A stretch of 64,000 bases of DNA from Polyporus tsugae. Taxonomy: Eukaryota > Basidiomycota > Agaricomycetes > Polyporales > Polyporaceae. The notes under the pieces were generated by a model, which did not search any database, was not told where the DNA came from, and saw only the letters and a program-made list of their open reading frames with translations. Both the position numbers and the translations under genes were made by a program. This document shows, piece after piece, positions 1 to 11,113 of this stretch (its first letter is position 1; each line of letters begins with the position of its first letter). The stretch covers positions 186,001 to 250,000 of the forward strand of contig JAHRBS010000009.1 of assembly GCA_024305745.1 (NCBI GenBank). The letters are read 5' to 3'.

Positions 1-436
1 ACAGGGAAGCATACGCGGTGGTGCCGACGAAGGCGTACGCAATGAGCGCCCCAAGCGGGCCTGCAGCCTGCAGCGAGTGACCGGAGCCCAGGAAGAGGCC
101 CGTGCCGAGCGTACCGGCGATCTACCCAGGGTGAGCACATGGCGTATAGAAGGGAACCGCGGCAGAAGGAAAGGAAGTTTGGCAGGAGGCCTTCGCACCC
201 CGTGTGCAGCACAACACGTTACGGTATCGGGGAGACGAAGGGGGCGAGGTGGGATGATTGGTGAGCGGGGAACTCACAGCGATCATCTGCACATGGCGTT
301 GCTTGAGCTTGCGCTGGACGCGGTCGAGGTCGGCAGCGTCGAAGTGGTAGCGTTGGTCAGACTGCTGGACTACGTAGTCGTGCACGTCGCCCTTTTCGAG
401 TGAGCTCGTCTGATCCTTCTCCTGGAGGCCAGACAT
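1..436 (-). CDS. Amino-acid permease, 5' part (runs off the left edge)
   Basis: N-terminal part of a fungal amino-acid permease of the AAP/YAT type, a plasma-membrane proton symporter with about 12 helices. Exon 1 runs from the ATG at 436 to 278. It encodes a hydrophilic acidic N-terminus ending in LKQRHVQMIA. An intron (277-122) starts GTGAGT and ends TAG. Exon 2 from 121 continues IAGTLGTGLFLGSG and then a hydrophobic helix. The joined block R-H-x-Q-M-I-A-I-A-G-T-x-G-T-G-L-F is the family signature at the first membrane helix. The start was chosen because the cytosolic tail has the usual length and no other ATG lies in frame between it and the signature. The longer open frame upstream of 436 is probably 5' UTR. 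Substrate cannot be told from this fragment. Confidence 0.9.
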
Positions 437-3400
437 GGTGACTACGTCTGCGTCAGCGGGAGCGAGCGCTGTGGGGAGGAAGGAGGATGAGGGATGACGA
501 TGGAAGGGGGTGACAGAGGAGGCACTGAAGCGGCCAGAAGATGGGGGGGGATGAAACCATCTTGAGCAGGGCCGCTTCAAATAAACCCAAGTGACCGCCC
601 CGACGAACCAAAAAGATGTGAATGTGGGAGTTTGCTACAGGCACCGTGCGGTTCGCGGTCGAAGCGGGTAACGCAAGATAAGAAGTCCATGCTAAACCTT
701 TTGTGGGCCGCCACTGATAAGCCGCCATGGACCTCTGCCCAGCTGCCGATGAGGACCTGGGCAGGCTGGGGCTGTATGGTCAGATGTCCTGGAGCAGATC
801 TAGGTGGAATATTGCTCTCAGTCTCTCGACCCTGACACGACAGGGAGGCGATGCGAGCTAAGCCCGTTTCCGAAAAACAGGGTATGCAACCAGATGCAAC
901 CACATCGCTAGATTCGTTACGTGGTTGATGGCGAGATACGGTTTGAGGCTTTGAGGCTTGGATGTTGGAGAAGACAGTTAGCACATCTGCACCATGTACA
1001 GAACCTTGAGAGGAAGATTGTACGGTACCAAATCTTCAGGATGAAAGCCACATGTACAGTGTACACCAACAGAGTCATGGATGGCAAGTCCACCGGGACG
1101 TCGCGAATTGCGGTCGAAAGGTCCAGTCGATCGGAACGCACGTGCTCCTGCCTGTCGACGAGCCTAGTCGAAGGGGCTGATCTGCCATCAGGCGACAGCC
1201 ACACGTCTTGAATATCAACGCCATAAGGTGGGGTCCGACAGGATGTGTATCTCGAGCGGAATTCGTATCAGCCCAAGGGAGTCGGACACGAATCCGCCCT
1301 TTAGGCGGTGTTACTTATCTACCCTTATCCACCGCCGCTAGCCGGATGGCCGCCACAAGGGATCCGGAATCTTTGTACAGCCGGTAGGCTCCGGTAGGAC
1401 AGCCTGGTCCTGGACTCTGACTTAAGTACGGTCAACATAAGCAAGTTAGATCGTTGAGGATATGGTAAGAATGTCCATACATCTGAAAGAAGTGTTGTGG
1501 CCCGGATTTTCAATCGTCACCGTGCATATTCCACCTGAATCTCAAGGAGCTCAGTTCCGTACGGGACCGTGACCGTTTCGAGCTCGCTGGCGATGAACTG
1601 ACGTACCTAGGAAAAGCCGAGGTAGAATTCAACGTTCGTAAGATACCGCGATATTTGTATATACACCGCTCAGAGGAGTAGGTGGAAGTAGGAGCTCGAG
1701 GACATCCGGATGTGCGTTGCCAGTGGAGAGCCGCGTCCGTGATACCGTGATTGGACCGTGATAATCTCGTTATCCCGGGGATAATGGGATGACGGGAGAA
1801 TGATCGGTCGAGGCTCGATCGGGAGTCGGCCATCCCGGGGCATGAAGTGTCCGAATTCGTTCCCTACATCATCATGTACAGTGTAGCATCCCGTCTTCTA
1901 GTCTAAATAATAATATAAGCTTAGAGAACTCGAGCGAGTCAGTCTGTGCGCGGAAAGAACCACGCGCAGACACCTACAGGAGAAAAGAACAACTCGAAAC
2001 GATATACTAGTCTTCCAGCTATCGAGTCCGATTTGAAGTCCGACTGAGAACCAACCCGATTTGGTGGATAGACGCTCGCTGGAGAACATCAACTTCGGCC
2101 AGATTATCGGGGGTCCTCCTTTGCCTTGAGCCGCCATCAAGCCACGTACGGCAGCTGTTTTGAGTGTTCCAAAATTTGCTGTCCCACTCGCAATGCGCAT
2201 TCTACCAGCCCACGACAGTCCTTCTATATTCACGTATACATGATCCAAACCGTCCGACTTATGATTCATCTCCAACTTTTGTCCGATATGCGACCGCCGA
2301 CTCGCAGCACCATGATCCTCAACTTCTGCTGACGAGACACCTCCATAGCTCGCAGGCAACAGTTCTAACTCCCCGGTGAGTCTGGAGGTTTTTTTCTCGC
2401 AGTGCTGCACTAATAATAGGTCCACACTCAGGATCCATTTGCAAGCCCGGACCCTTGGCACGGACCGCGGACTCGGATTTCGGACGCCAGCTTTGTCGAA
2501 GCGTGATGTAGTCAATGGCTGGCTTCAGCGGAGACGTCGCATTAAGATTAAGTACTGGACGGCGAAGGTTAGACTGGATCAAAGCCCGTTGTGGGGGAGC
2601 GCGTCGAAACGCTCGCCGTCGGGGCACCAGAACCTTGTCGTACGGCGGTCCGTCAGACGTGCATACTGTACGGAGGCTGTGGCCCTTCCAGTCAGCCCTC
2701 TCGGCGAGTTGAGGCAGAGGTCTAGAATCCCTCGGTTTCACGCGACATCCATACCCTGAATTCGAAAGCGCTCCTTCCACCCTGTAAGGCGGACACCTCC
2801 TGCAAGCGGACACGCTCCAGCCACTCTACTCGGGGGTTTCTCCCACACAGCCGCCCATTTCTCCTCCCATCGAGTCAAGGTACCCCGGCCAGCGCCCACC
2901 CCTCTACCCACGGGGCGAGACTCCACTGTGCGCGCTCTCCAGCTCCAACTCGACACGACGATCAGTGATCAGTCCGTGACGATTCTTCGTCGCGGTCCCC
3001 TCCAACTAGGTACTCGAGCGCTGACTAAACGGTAAGTACCACCCGCTCGCCATGAACGTCCGCTACGCGCACCCGCTCTCATTTGTTTCGTACCCACTGG
3101 TGGGGTGCGAGCTTGCTACGGGTGGGCACGAGACAAGTTCGCAATCACTCATCAAGCTCCACATCGGCAAGGCGCGCGCTCCCGCCATCGCGCTCCCAGG
3201 TCACACGGCCCACCAGAAAGCTGCGCGGCCACGTCTCGAGCTTGACCGGTCGACCGGTGACCGGTACCAGCCAACACTCTCCCACAGACGCACTGGAGCT
3301 CGATGCGCTCAGGCTCATGTGCCCCGCCCTGAAGAGCGTGGCGCGATGGGTCCCTCCTCCGCGACGTACATGTCTACCTCAGGCGCTCCGAAGCGACGTG

Positions 3401-4449
3401 CGCGATCTCGCCCTCTAGCTCGCGTGGCGGCGCGACGTGCTGCCAGGACAGGCGGGCCGCACGCCATGTCGTTCGAGCCGCGCGTTCAAGTTCAAGAGGT
3501 CGCACGTCAAAAAATGCTTAGAGGCGCTTCAGCCTCTCCAGCTCCAGCTCCGTGTTCTGTAATAAGTACGGCGAGGACGCGCTGGTCCCATGTAAGTATG
3601 ATGCTTGATGCTGCGACGTCGACGCGCATGCGCACCGAAAGTCGACGACCTACTTACTTGCATAGGACTGGCGGAGCGGTATGCACTACGTATGACTTAC
3701 GGCATCCTCTGATGCGCTTCTCATGGCGAGCCCCCCTGCGTACCTGCCTCTCTGTGCCTGCAGCGATGTCGCCGTGCCGGCCGAGTGGATATCATGTGTG
3801 GGAGCCAGGGGACGTCGCGCGCCGATAAGAGCCTGCGCAGGAGGAGGGAGGTGACGCCAGTAGGGTTAACTATCACAGGTCTCAGGATACACGTACCGAC
3901 TCTACCGAGCCACCACAACCCAACGTTGACAGTTGTGGGCCGATGGGTAGTACTCTGGAGCGAAGTAAAGAGAAGAGGGTGTGGGTTACGCTTAGAGTAA
4001 GTAATGCGTACTTACAGTTTTGTGCGCCGGAGCCTCTCGAGGGTTGTGCTGCTTCTAGATCTAAGTAGCGGATGCAATAAATCACTAGCACTGAGCAGAT
4101 GGTCCAATGATGGATACTTACTTGCTGGGCGGGCAGGCGGTATCTACGCGCGCAAGAGACACATCGTACGCGTACTACTGTGTCGCCCAATGCCCAAGTG
4201 TGTCAGTCTATGTAGACGGGCTTGGCATACGGTAAAAATGGGAAAACAGCAGCTTGAGATAGCATACGACTAGCGAATTTACACAGCAGGCGGAAATCTA
4301 ACAGCAGAGCGACAAGAGACTCGTGCGGAAACCTGACTATATGCGTACCGTTGCGGACACACCCAGCTCATAATGCCGATCTTTCATATGCGAACGCGTC
4401 CGAGAGTCCGAGCAACCACGATAACTATAACCTGAACACCGAGAGAGCT
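437..4449. other. No recognisable gene
   Basis: About 4 kb without a convincing gene. Open frames exist on both strands (for example 1898-2515 minus and 3052-3828 plus), but none shows a known motif or a clear exon series. The GC-rich frame around 3052-3590 has arginine-rich translations in all readings. One short stretch (3259-3293) resembles the DNA just upstream of homeodomain-like gene B at 6139-6180, so part of this region may be a decayed copy of such a locus. Confidence 0.4.
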
Positions 4450-6046
4450 CTATGCGCACCGCGCCCCCCTGGGGGCATGGAGGAACGCGCCGCTATCCTC
4501 GTTATGCGCTTTCAGCCAGCGCCCAAAGTCGGCGAACGTCTTCGGGCTCTCGCACGCGTGCCGAGTACTAGCCTCGAGGAGCGCAGCCCGGACCTGTTCG
4601 ACCTGTTCGTCAGTAAACGCGGGTGGCGGGATGCTTCCCGCCGCGTTTTCGTCCTCCGGGGGGACAGCATCCGACGCGGACTGGGAGCGGGGCTCGGCTG
4701 CGGTATCGTCCCCTCCAGAAGTAGCTAAGTAGACCTAGACGTCAGCATTCAAATGACGCGCATATAGGTCGTGCTCACCAAGCTCGCCGTTCGTCCAGGG
4801 TGTTGACGGAGAGATAGCAGGGGATGGATAGTACTCCGCCGGCTCCTCGTTGGGACTGCAAGCAAGCGGAGATGGTTCCCGAGTCGTAGACACGTCGAGC
4901 GACGTGAAAGACTCCAGATAATGAAGTCGTTGTGGCGCCGGCGCAGGACCCTCAGGGCGGACCTCGGGGGACTGAGCTGGTGAAGGAAAGTGCGACTCGT
5001 TGGGCTACATGAAGAGCTCTCAGCTGTGTGAAATGGCGACTAAAGGAAGAGGTTTACCTTCGTCCCTAAGTCCTGGTGGTTTTCAGCTCGTCGGAGGAAG
5101 GCATACGTCAAGATGTGTTGGGGAACGATACCGTGTCCGAGGCTTTCCGCCCATATCTGCACCACTTCGGGAGACGGGTCGGGTTCGTCGTCGAGCAGCA
5201 CATTTAGTTTATAGAGGACGGAATCTGGATCTACATGACAAGACAGTCAGAGGTCCGGCGGCCACCACGCACAAGTTTGTTGCTGGCTCACCTGCGTCTG
5301 ACGTAGTCTGCAAGGAGGGTCCTGGGTTCAGGTCAGCTTGTGACGCTGTCCGGCGGAATGAGAGATATAAATCAGTATGTCCATTATCGCTTCTCCATCC
5401 GCCACATACCCTTTCTCCGACCGCGTCTTCTCTGAATCCCTGTCGGCAAAATGACGTCGGTGCCAACGTTCTTTATGACCTTGGCGCGATTATTCGCAAA
5501 GTAGGAGTACACCTGGCGAGTGGTATAGAATTCGCAGCCCGGGACGCGCCTGACTTGCTCCGCGAGTTCCTCCTGAGCCGTCGGGTCCGGCCATTGGCTT
5601 ACGTTGACGAAGTAGTCTGGGCATGTCGCAACGTAGCAGTCAGCATCGAATCGCCCACACACGTAATTTAGGGAGTACTTACCGTTCAGAATGGTGTACG
5701 CCTCTGGCCGTAGGCATCTTCTTGACCTCTTTTGGCTCTCCATCAGGTTCACGGACTCACAGTCACCGAGGTGGGGGCTTTGCGATGGTGGGGACGACGA
5801 GCTGCCAGGGTGGAGGTTTCGGTTTCCCGTGTCACAACGTGTGCTCTTGAGCCATAGGAGGTACGCATCCACGGAGGTGCGCCTCCTGGGTGCATGGGAG
5901 CTCTTGAACGGCTCAGGTTCAAGAGGCCTCCAGGGACTCGAAGCTCGGGTGGAACGCCCCCGTGGGAATCCTTTCGCGAAGTTGGTCAACACGTTGGAAA
6001 TTGCCATACTTGGGCATAGGCCTTGAGGCGCTGCTGACGTCATCAT
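4450..6046 (-). CDS. Homeodomain-like protein A
   Basis: Divergent homeodomain-like gene, probably a nuclear DNA-binding protein (inference). Six exons keep one frame: 6046-5683, 5616-5410, 5345-5292, 5230-5058, 5004-4779 and 4724-4450, about 432 aa. The homeodomain-like part starts in exon 1 (KRSRRCLRPEAYTILN). It continues across a phase-1 intron into DYFVNVSQWP...YTTRQVYSYFANNRAK. Recognition-helix residues Phe49, Asn51 and Arg53 are kept; Trp48 is Tyr. About five residues are inserted between helices 2 and 3. Exon 4 encodes a block also found in gene F (LL-x2-EP-x-P-x-PEV-x2-IWA, then ILTYA). Exon 5 is Pro/Ser-rich. The last exon ends with PKTFADFGRWLKAHN, the family C-terminal motif. The start is uncertain: ATGs at 6088, 6046, 6043 and 6007 are in frame. 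It is divergent from gene B, with about 135 bp between them. Confidence 0.75.
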
Positions 6047-6181
6047 GCCAAAGCAAATACTTTTGGCGTTGACGTGGTTCATGTGCATTGGCAGAGTCTC
6101 TCATGTGGTTCATCCACGAGCAGCACACTGCCCACTACTGACCGGTACTGACCAGTGCCCACAATCTCCCACAGACGCACA

Positions 6182-6804
6182 ATGACGGCGGAGGCCTCAC
6201 TCGTGGCCAGTTCAAGCTCGATCTCCGCGGATGACGGCGTAGTTCTCGTTTCCGATCCTTCGTCCTTCAACTTGGAGCGCCAGAAGCGACCCGGGAAGAA
6301 ACACATACCCAAGGAGGCGTACGGCATTCTCAGGGGTGAGATATTCATCCTGGTGCCACAAATGCGTCGTCTCCTCATCCATTCTTCGGATAGATTATTT
6401 CTTCAACGTTAACCGATGGCCTAAGAAACACGAAAGGCTCGAGCTCGCGGAGAAAGTGCACAGCGTCCCTGGCAGCGAGGGTTACACTCAGAAGAATATC
6501 GAAGGTTATTTCGCGAACCTGCGCAAACAGCACCGCCAGACCTCGGATGTCGTGGTGAAGCGCGAACTCGTCGAGGAACCGTTATCTCTCGATGCGGGTG
6601 AGGGTCTTTGTTGAGCTGATGTTCATCGCAGCGTGCAGTGACTCACGTTCGCGTCTTCTCTTAGACGAAACCGCGGCCAATGGAGCCACAATCGCGGAAG
6701 ATTTTTCTAGCATCTCGACGGCACCGAAGAAGAAACGCAAGTCGCGGACGACACACGTTGGCGAGTCTCAGACCACGACGTCAGTTACGGTACGTGCGCT
6801 TTAG
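6182..6804 (+). CDS. Homeodomain-like protein B, probably lacking its C-terminus
   Basis: Paralogue of A, transcribed away from it. Exons 6182-6335, 6394-6597 and 6665-6804 give about 165 aa. Exon 1 ends KKHIPKEAYGILR, and exon 2 resumes DYFFNVNRWP and reaches YTQKNIEGYFANLRKQ, so the intron interrupts the domain at the same codon as in A. Asn51 and Arg53 of a homeodomain are present. Both introns are phase 1 and each acceptor begins an Asp codon. Exon 3 carries PKKKRKS, a classical monopartite nuclear localisation signal. The frame closes at 6804. A GTACGT donor at 6790 may instead splice onward, but I could not find the family C-terminal motif downstream, so the 3' end looks lost. Upstream 6139-6180 is a possible shared promoter segment. 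Confidence 0.65.
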
Positions 6805-7697
6805 GCTCTCGAGTCGGAGTCGGACTAGGGATAGGCACGAGTCCACCCGTGGGGGTTTTGTCGATCCCTGTACCCGTAACCGCACGCGTACTGATACAGA
6901 TGTCCCGGGTACAAGTTTGCTCGCACGACGGGCAAACCGCCTTTTCACCCCAGAGGAGATGGGCAGGAAACGCATAATATCCTTTGTTTTTGTGGGCGCT
7001 TAGGCTTAAAACAGTGGATATTATGCGTATCGCACCCATTTCCCGCCCATATCCTCCCCAAGGATAAAGGAGGCTTGCCCGTCATGTTGGGTCCGGGTAT
7101 ATACACGGGTAACCCATAGCTAGAGATCATGAAAGGCAATGGCCACCATCCGCGCAACGGAATAGCCTTGCAATTGTGACCGTGATTGGTATCCCGGTCA
7201 CGATCATAGTCGCAAGGCTGGTTCGGCTCTAGGGTCTCGGAGTTGCCGCATAACAGTGAGGAACAATGGCCTTATAATGGTCTATTACCTGAGTCTCCGG
7301 TATGTCTGTGACAGGAGACCAATCGCAGGCAATTTCACAACGCTATTCTGGTATTTTCCAATGCCTATCCTGATCGACGTTAGGTACCAGTTGGACCGTT
7401 GGGAAACACCAAAGACGGACATCCAGCAGAACGTAGTGGCGAATACACACATACCGCTGACACTCTCCGTGAGAAGTCGGGCAATTGTTGTACATGCCCT
7501 CCCCGCCCAGTGTCCAATATGGGCGGGCCGGTACCCCCGACTCTTGTCTTTCCCCAATGAGTCCTGCCGTGTACGTCCACTTGGCCGTCATAACTGACTC
7601 ATAACGTGGGCATTATCACGCTTTATAGGCAGCACTACACCCTCTCTCCACCGCCAGTACAGAGGCCTCGCTCTCCGGTCTTGTTGCATCGACTCAT
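6805..7697. other. Intergenic, no gene seen; contains a hairpin
   Basis: No coding exon recognised. The main structure is an inverted repeat: 6971-6982 (CGCATAATATCC) is the exact reverse complement of 7016-7027. The similarity extends outward to about 6959 and 7055, with a gap of about 11 bases in one arm. It could be the end of a small foldback element. Confidence 0.4.
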
Positions 7698-8455
7698 ATG
7701 GGAAGTCATCCATCGGCGTCCAGCGTTCCTTCAGCAAAAACAAACCAGAAAAAGAGGAATCGTATCAAACCAGAGGGATATAAGATCATCAACGGTGTGT
7801 GCTGGAGTGGTTCTATTCGGAACGCGACGCATGTACGCTGAACAACTCGGATCCCTCACAGACTTCTTTACCAACGTCAGCAGGTACCCCACGGCGGCAC
7901 AAAAAGTGGAACTCTTGGCGGCGGTCACCACGATCAAAGGGTGCGAGGGGTATACCTTGGAGAACCTGATGGGCTACTTTAGTAGGATGAGATCTGAGCG
8001 TAAGGAGCCTGTTCCGTTTGTGAAAGCGGAGTCGCCAGAGTCCCTGTCGAATGCAGGTGGGTTGAGATATTCGGCTGGGAAGTACTTTGAGAGGTCACTG
8101 ATGCGTATTGCATACAGCGTTATACCAAGACCAGGTGTCACCCGAAGCGGCATCTCTGGTAGTATACCCTTCCTTGTCCTTGTCCGAACCGGAACCAGCG
8201 CCAGAGCCCGACGCACTCCATGTTTCTCCAGCCTTTCACACTGCGAACATCGTCTTTCTTCCTCCACTTTTACCGCCACAGCATCCCCCAACCCCGCCGG
8301 CCACTCAACTGTCACCCTTTATTCTGTTCTCGAGTTTCGAACCCTACACTCCGACTCCCAAAGCTCAGTCGCAACCAAACAACAGCCCTCAACCCACCGC
8401 CGCCGACCTTGCGACTACAAGACGCTCTACAGCGGGGAGTGGTACGTGGTGCTAA
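7698..8455 (+). CDS. Homeodomain-like protein C
   Basis: Third family member, 209 aa from exons 7698-7794, 7862-8056 and 8118-8455. Exon 1 encodes a basic N-terminus (NQKKRNRIKPEGYKIIN). The intron starts after the first base of the Asp codon, as in the paralogues. Exon 2 gives DFFTNVSRYP and later YTLENLMGYFSRMRSE. Here the residue at homeodomain position 51 is Arg instead of Asn, so canonical base contact would be lost. The block RKEPVPFVKAESPES follows. Exon 3 is rich in Pro, Ser and Glu. It ends with QPTAADLATTRRS, which resembles the family motif P-T-F-A-D-L-A-x-W-L but has lost Phe and Trp. The start at 7698 was chosen because it is the only ATG in frame with the basic segment; the long frame from 7606 is a shadow. 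Confidence 0.7.
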
Positions 8456-8578
8456 CGCATACGCGCATGTTTGATGCCCTATGCTGATGACATTTGTGTA
8501 CCAGAACCCGATCCTCCGCGATATCCAGCGGACGGGCCAACGATCCCACCCTCAACGCCTATCGATTCCGATGCCTCA

Positions 8579-10376
8579 ATGGCAGACGCACCTACAACTT
8601 TGGAAGTCGCAGAAACAACCGCAACTGGTACCGCGGTTCTTGCCACCTCCGAACCCGTCGCAAACCCCAGTCCGAGATCGACGGCCGAGGTGAAGTCGAA
8701 GTCCCAAACGCGTGCCCTCACTGACGCAGCGCTCAAGATCCTCGACGGTGAGCGTCCCTCTTCCCACGTCTCGCGTCCGTATGGGTGGTAGTGACAGACA
8801 TATTTCGCCCCAGACTACTACGCGAATGTCACCCCGAACCCCAGCCCGTCCCAATGCGCTACCCTCGCGACCGAGATCAGCGCGCTCCCCGAGTGCGGGC
8901 GTTGTACGGCGAAGCAGGTCCGCAAGTACTTGAAGAAGCGCAAGGTCGAGGATGGGTGCGAGGCACTGAAGGCGGAGTGGATGGGTGCGGATGTAGACGC
9001 AGAGGTTAGGGAAGCGGAGCCGGTGCTGGTGCTGGTGGCAGTGGTCGAGCCAAACTCGGATTCGAAGCCGGGTGCGTCGTTTGGACCTGGGGCGTACTTG
9101 TGCTTGTGTGGTGTGAGGTGCTGATGTCGACGTGAATTACCTGCAGACGAGTCGTTGTGCGAGATTTTGAATGTGGACTCTACCACCAGCAATCGGACAG
9201 AGGCTTCAACCTGGTCCCTGCAACCGCTCGGTAGTGGGGAGCAGGAAAGCAGCGATCAGCTGATCCAGGATGTTTCGATGGACGATGTCCACGAGACCGT
9301 TCCGCCCGAACCCGTGGTGCTCGACTCCCCAAAGTTCATCCAAGATGGTCAGTGTTCTGACGTCCATATGCCTATACCCGAATCGGAGGACCGGACGGGT
9401 GCAGGGGTCCATTTGGAGCTGGTGATAGAGGTCGAGCCGAACTCGAATTCGAAGCCAGGTGCGTCGTTGAATTTGAGCGTTGCTTATGCCTGCGCGGTGT
9501 GAAGTACTGATGCCGACGTGCATTGTGTACAGACGAGTCGGTGCCCGAGATGTCGGACGTCAACGCCTTTACCGGCGATCTGGCAGATTCTTCGGCTCCG
9601 GCCCCGGGTGGTGAGGATAAGGACAGCAGCGACGAGGCAGTCCCGGATATTGCTATGGACGACGTCCCCGAGATTTGCGAGCCCGAAGATGTGGTGCTCG
9701 ACTACCCGAACTCAGACGATGATGGCGAGTGTTCCGATGCCCACACGCCAATACCCGGAAAGGAGGAGCGGATGGGTGCAGAGATCGAAGCAGACGTCGG
9801 ACACGTAGAACTTGATTCAGAACTTATGGGGGAGGTCGAGCACAACTCGAAGTCGAAGTCGGGTGTGTCACCTTGCTTGTGCTTCCATGGGTGATTTGGA
9901 CGTGCTGATGGGAGTTGCGTGCAGATGAGTCCGTGTGCGAGGTGGTGTCGGACACCCTCGCTACCGACCTGTCCCAGGCTTCACCTTTGTCGTTACCAGC
10001 CCTGGGTGGAGAGGATGAGTGCAGCAGCGATGAGGCCCTCCCTGAAGTCTTGATGGATGATGCCCATGAATCTCCCAAGCCTGAGGACGCAGTGCTCAAA
10101 TCCCCGGAAGCAGATCAACATAAAGGTGAGTGCTTCGACATCCATGCCCACGCTTGAGACTCACGCGCACCGCCGCTTGATGCAGACACCCCGATGGATG
10201 TAGACTCGGACGTCTCGCCTGCCGTCGTCCAAGTGGACGTGCTCGGACTTGCAACACAGCTCCAGCGCGTGTTCTCCAAGCCCGCGGCATTGGACGAGGG
10301 TCACCCCACTACGTTTGCGGACTTTGCTACGTGGTTGCAGACGCGGAACGTCGGCCTCCTGTGCGCGTCGGGCTAG
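8579..10376 (+). CDS. Homeodomain-like protein D with internal tandem exon duplications
   Basis: Complete gene of six exons, 486 aa: 8579-8747, 8814-9071, 9147-9458, 9533-9862, 9925-10125 and 10186-10376. All five introns are phase 1, and every acceptor completes an Asp codon. Exon 1 ends KSQTRALTDAALKILD, and exon 2 continues DYYANVTPNP...CTAKQVRKYLKKRKVE. Position 49 is Leu and position 51 is Lys, so DNA-binding residues have drifted. Exons 3, 4 and 5 are tandem copies of one acidic unit. The unit opens D-E-S-[VL]-x-E, has MDD in the middle and closes EVE-x-NS-x-SK. The last exon carries LGLATQLQ and then HPTTFADFATWLQ, the family C-terminal motif. It starts 124 bp after the stop of gene C. 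An alternative start further upstream is possible because the frame is open back to 8471. Confidence 0.8.
9072..10150 (+). repeat. Tandem exon+intron repeat array inside gene D
   Basis: Three successive exons (9147-9458, 9533-9862, 9925-10125) plus their introns are copies of one unit of about 390 bp; the third is shortened. Introns 9072-9146, 9459-9532 and 9863-9924 are also alike. Two open GTGCGTCGTT, and all carry GTGCTGATG-like or GTACTGATG-like text followed by GACGTG or similar. Because all exons are symmetrical (phase 1 at both ends), each duplication keeps the frame. Confidence 0.8.
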
Positions 10377-11113
10377 AAGTTCCATGGCCCGTCTGCGCAT
10401 CCCAATATAAACCCCTTCCCTTTGACCTATACAGAAAGACCTCACCACTCTCGTTTCGGGACATCCCTCGCAATCTTGTAACTTCACCTCGCAGTATTTA
10501 CTACTATACGTCTCTCCTTGTATTGTGTCTTGAACTGTTCGTCGGCAGATATCAACCGAGTAGTATACCAGTGTAAATTTCCGTGTGTATCTGTGTAACT
10601 TCGCCTGAGTCTGCGCTCTGAGGTACAGCAAGGCTCGAGGCGCGTAGCACCGGTACGCTAGTACATAGCCGATCTGATCTATCGACGTTCATCGGGCGCC
10701 GATCGCGTCCTCCTCAGAGTCCAGATATCATGTCCGAGTCGCTCTGGCACGTTCGCTCTCTCTTCTCAGTGTTTGATCCCACTGAATCGGAAACTAGTGG
10801 AGGTACGTTATGTCCCCTACATATATATCTGTATATCCCTTATTGACACGCACATAGCTGGTTTGTCTACGCTCTAGGTCCATAATCCAGTGCTTTACCG
10901 ACTGCCAGCATGGCAACTTGAACGAGCCGATCGAACCGAAGGACTGTTCAATTATCATGGCTACAGCATTTCGAACAACACCTCGTCTGCTGTTGCGCTC
11001 AGAGCGCGAGTTCATCATCGGTTTGTCCCTAGTGTCGCCCACTCGTTCTTTCTCCAACTGATGATTCTTCTGCCTTTGCAGTGGTGCTGTCTGGTGCTGT
11101 AGACATGACCAAC
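10377..11113. other. Intergenic, probable 5' region of the F-box copy
   Basis: No gene between the end of D and the F-box ATG at 11114. The sequence has the same layout as the upstream regions of the other F-box genes. A GTACGT donor lies near 10,803. A segment with a TTGTCCCTAG/TTGTGCCTAG-like core is followed by a pyrimidine tract and CAG just before the coding start. This suggests that the duplications carried promoter and 5' UTR intron along with the coding part. Confidence 0.4.

Noticed and set aside
8121..8129. Alternative acceptor CCAAG at 8129 for gene C exon 3
   Set aside because: In frame, but TACAG at 8117 is the better acceptor; the choice changes only four codons.
7606..8487. 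Single 293-codon frame for gene C
   Set aside because: It includes intron 1 and intron 2; the spliced model restores the shared homeodomain-like block and the shared intron site.
4450..10376. Interpretation of the homeodomain-like cluster as the A mating-type locus
   Set aside because: The proteins do not match HD1/HD2 mating proteins beyond the domain type, there are more than two genes, and no typical flanking genes are seen.
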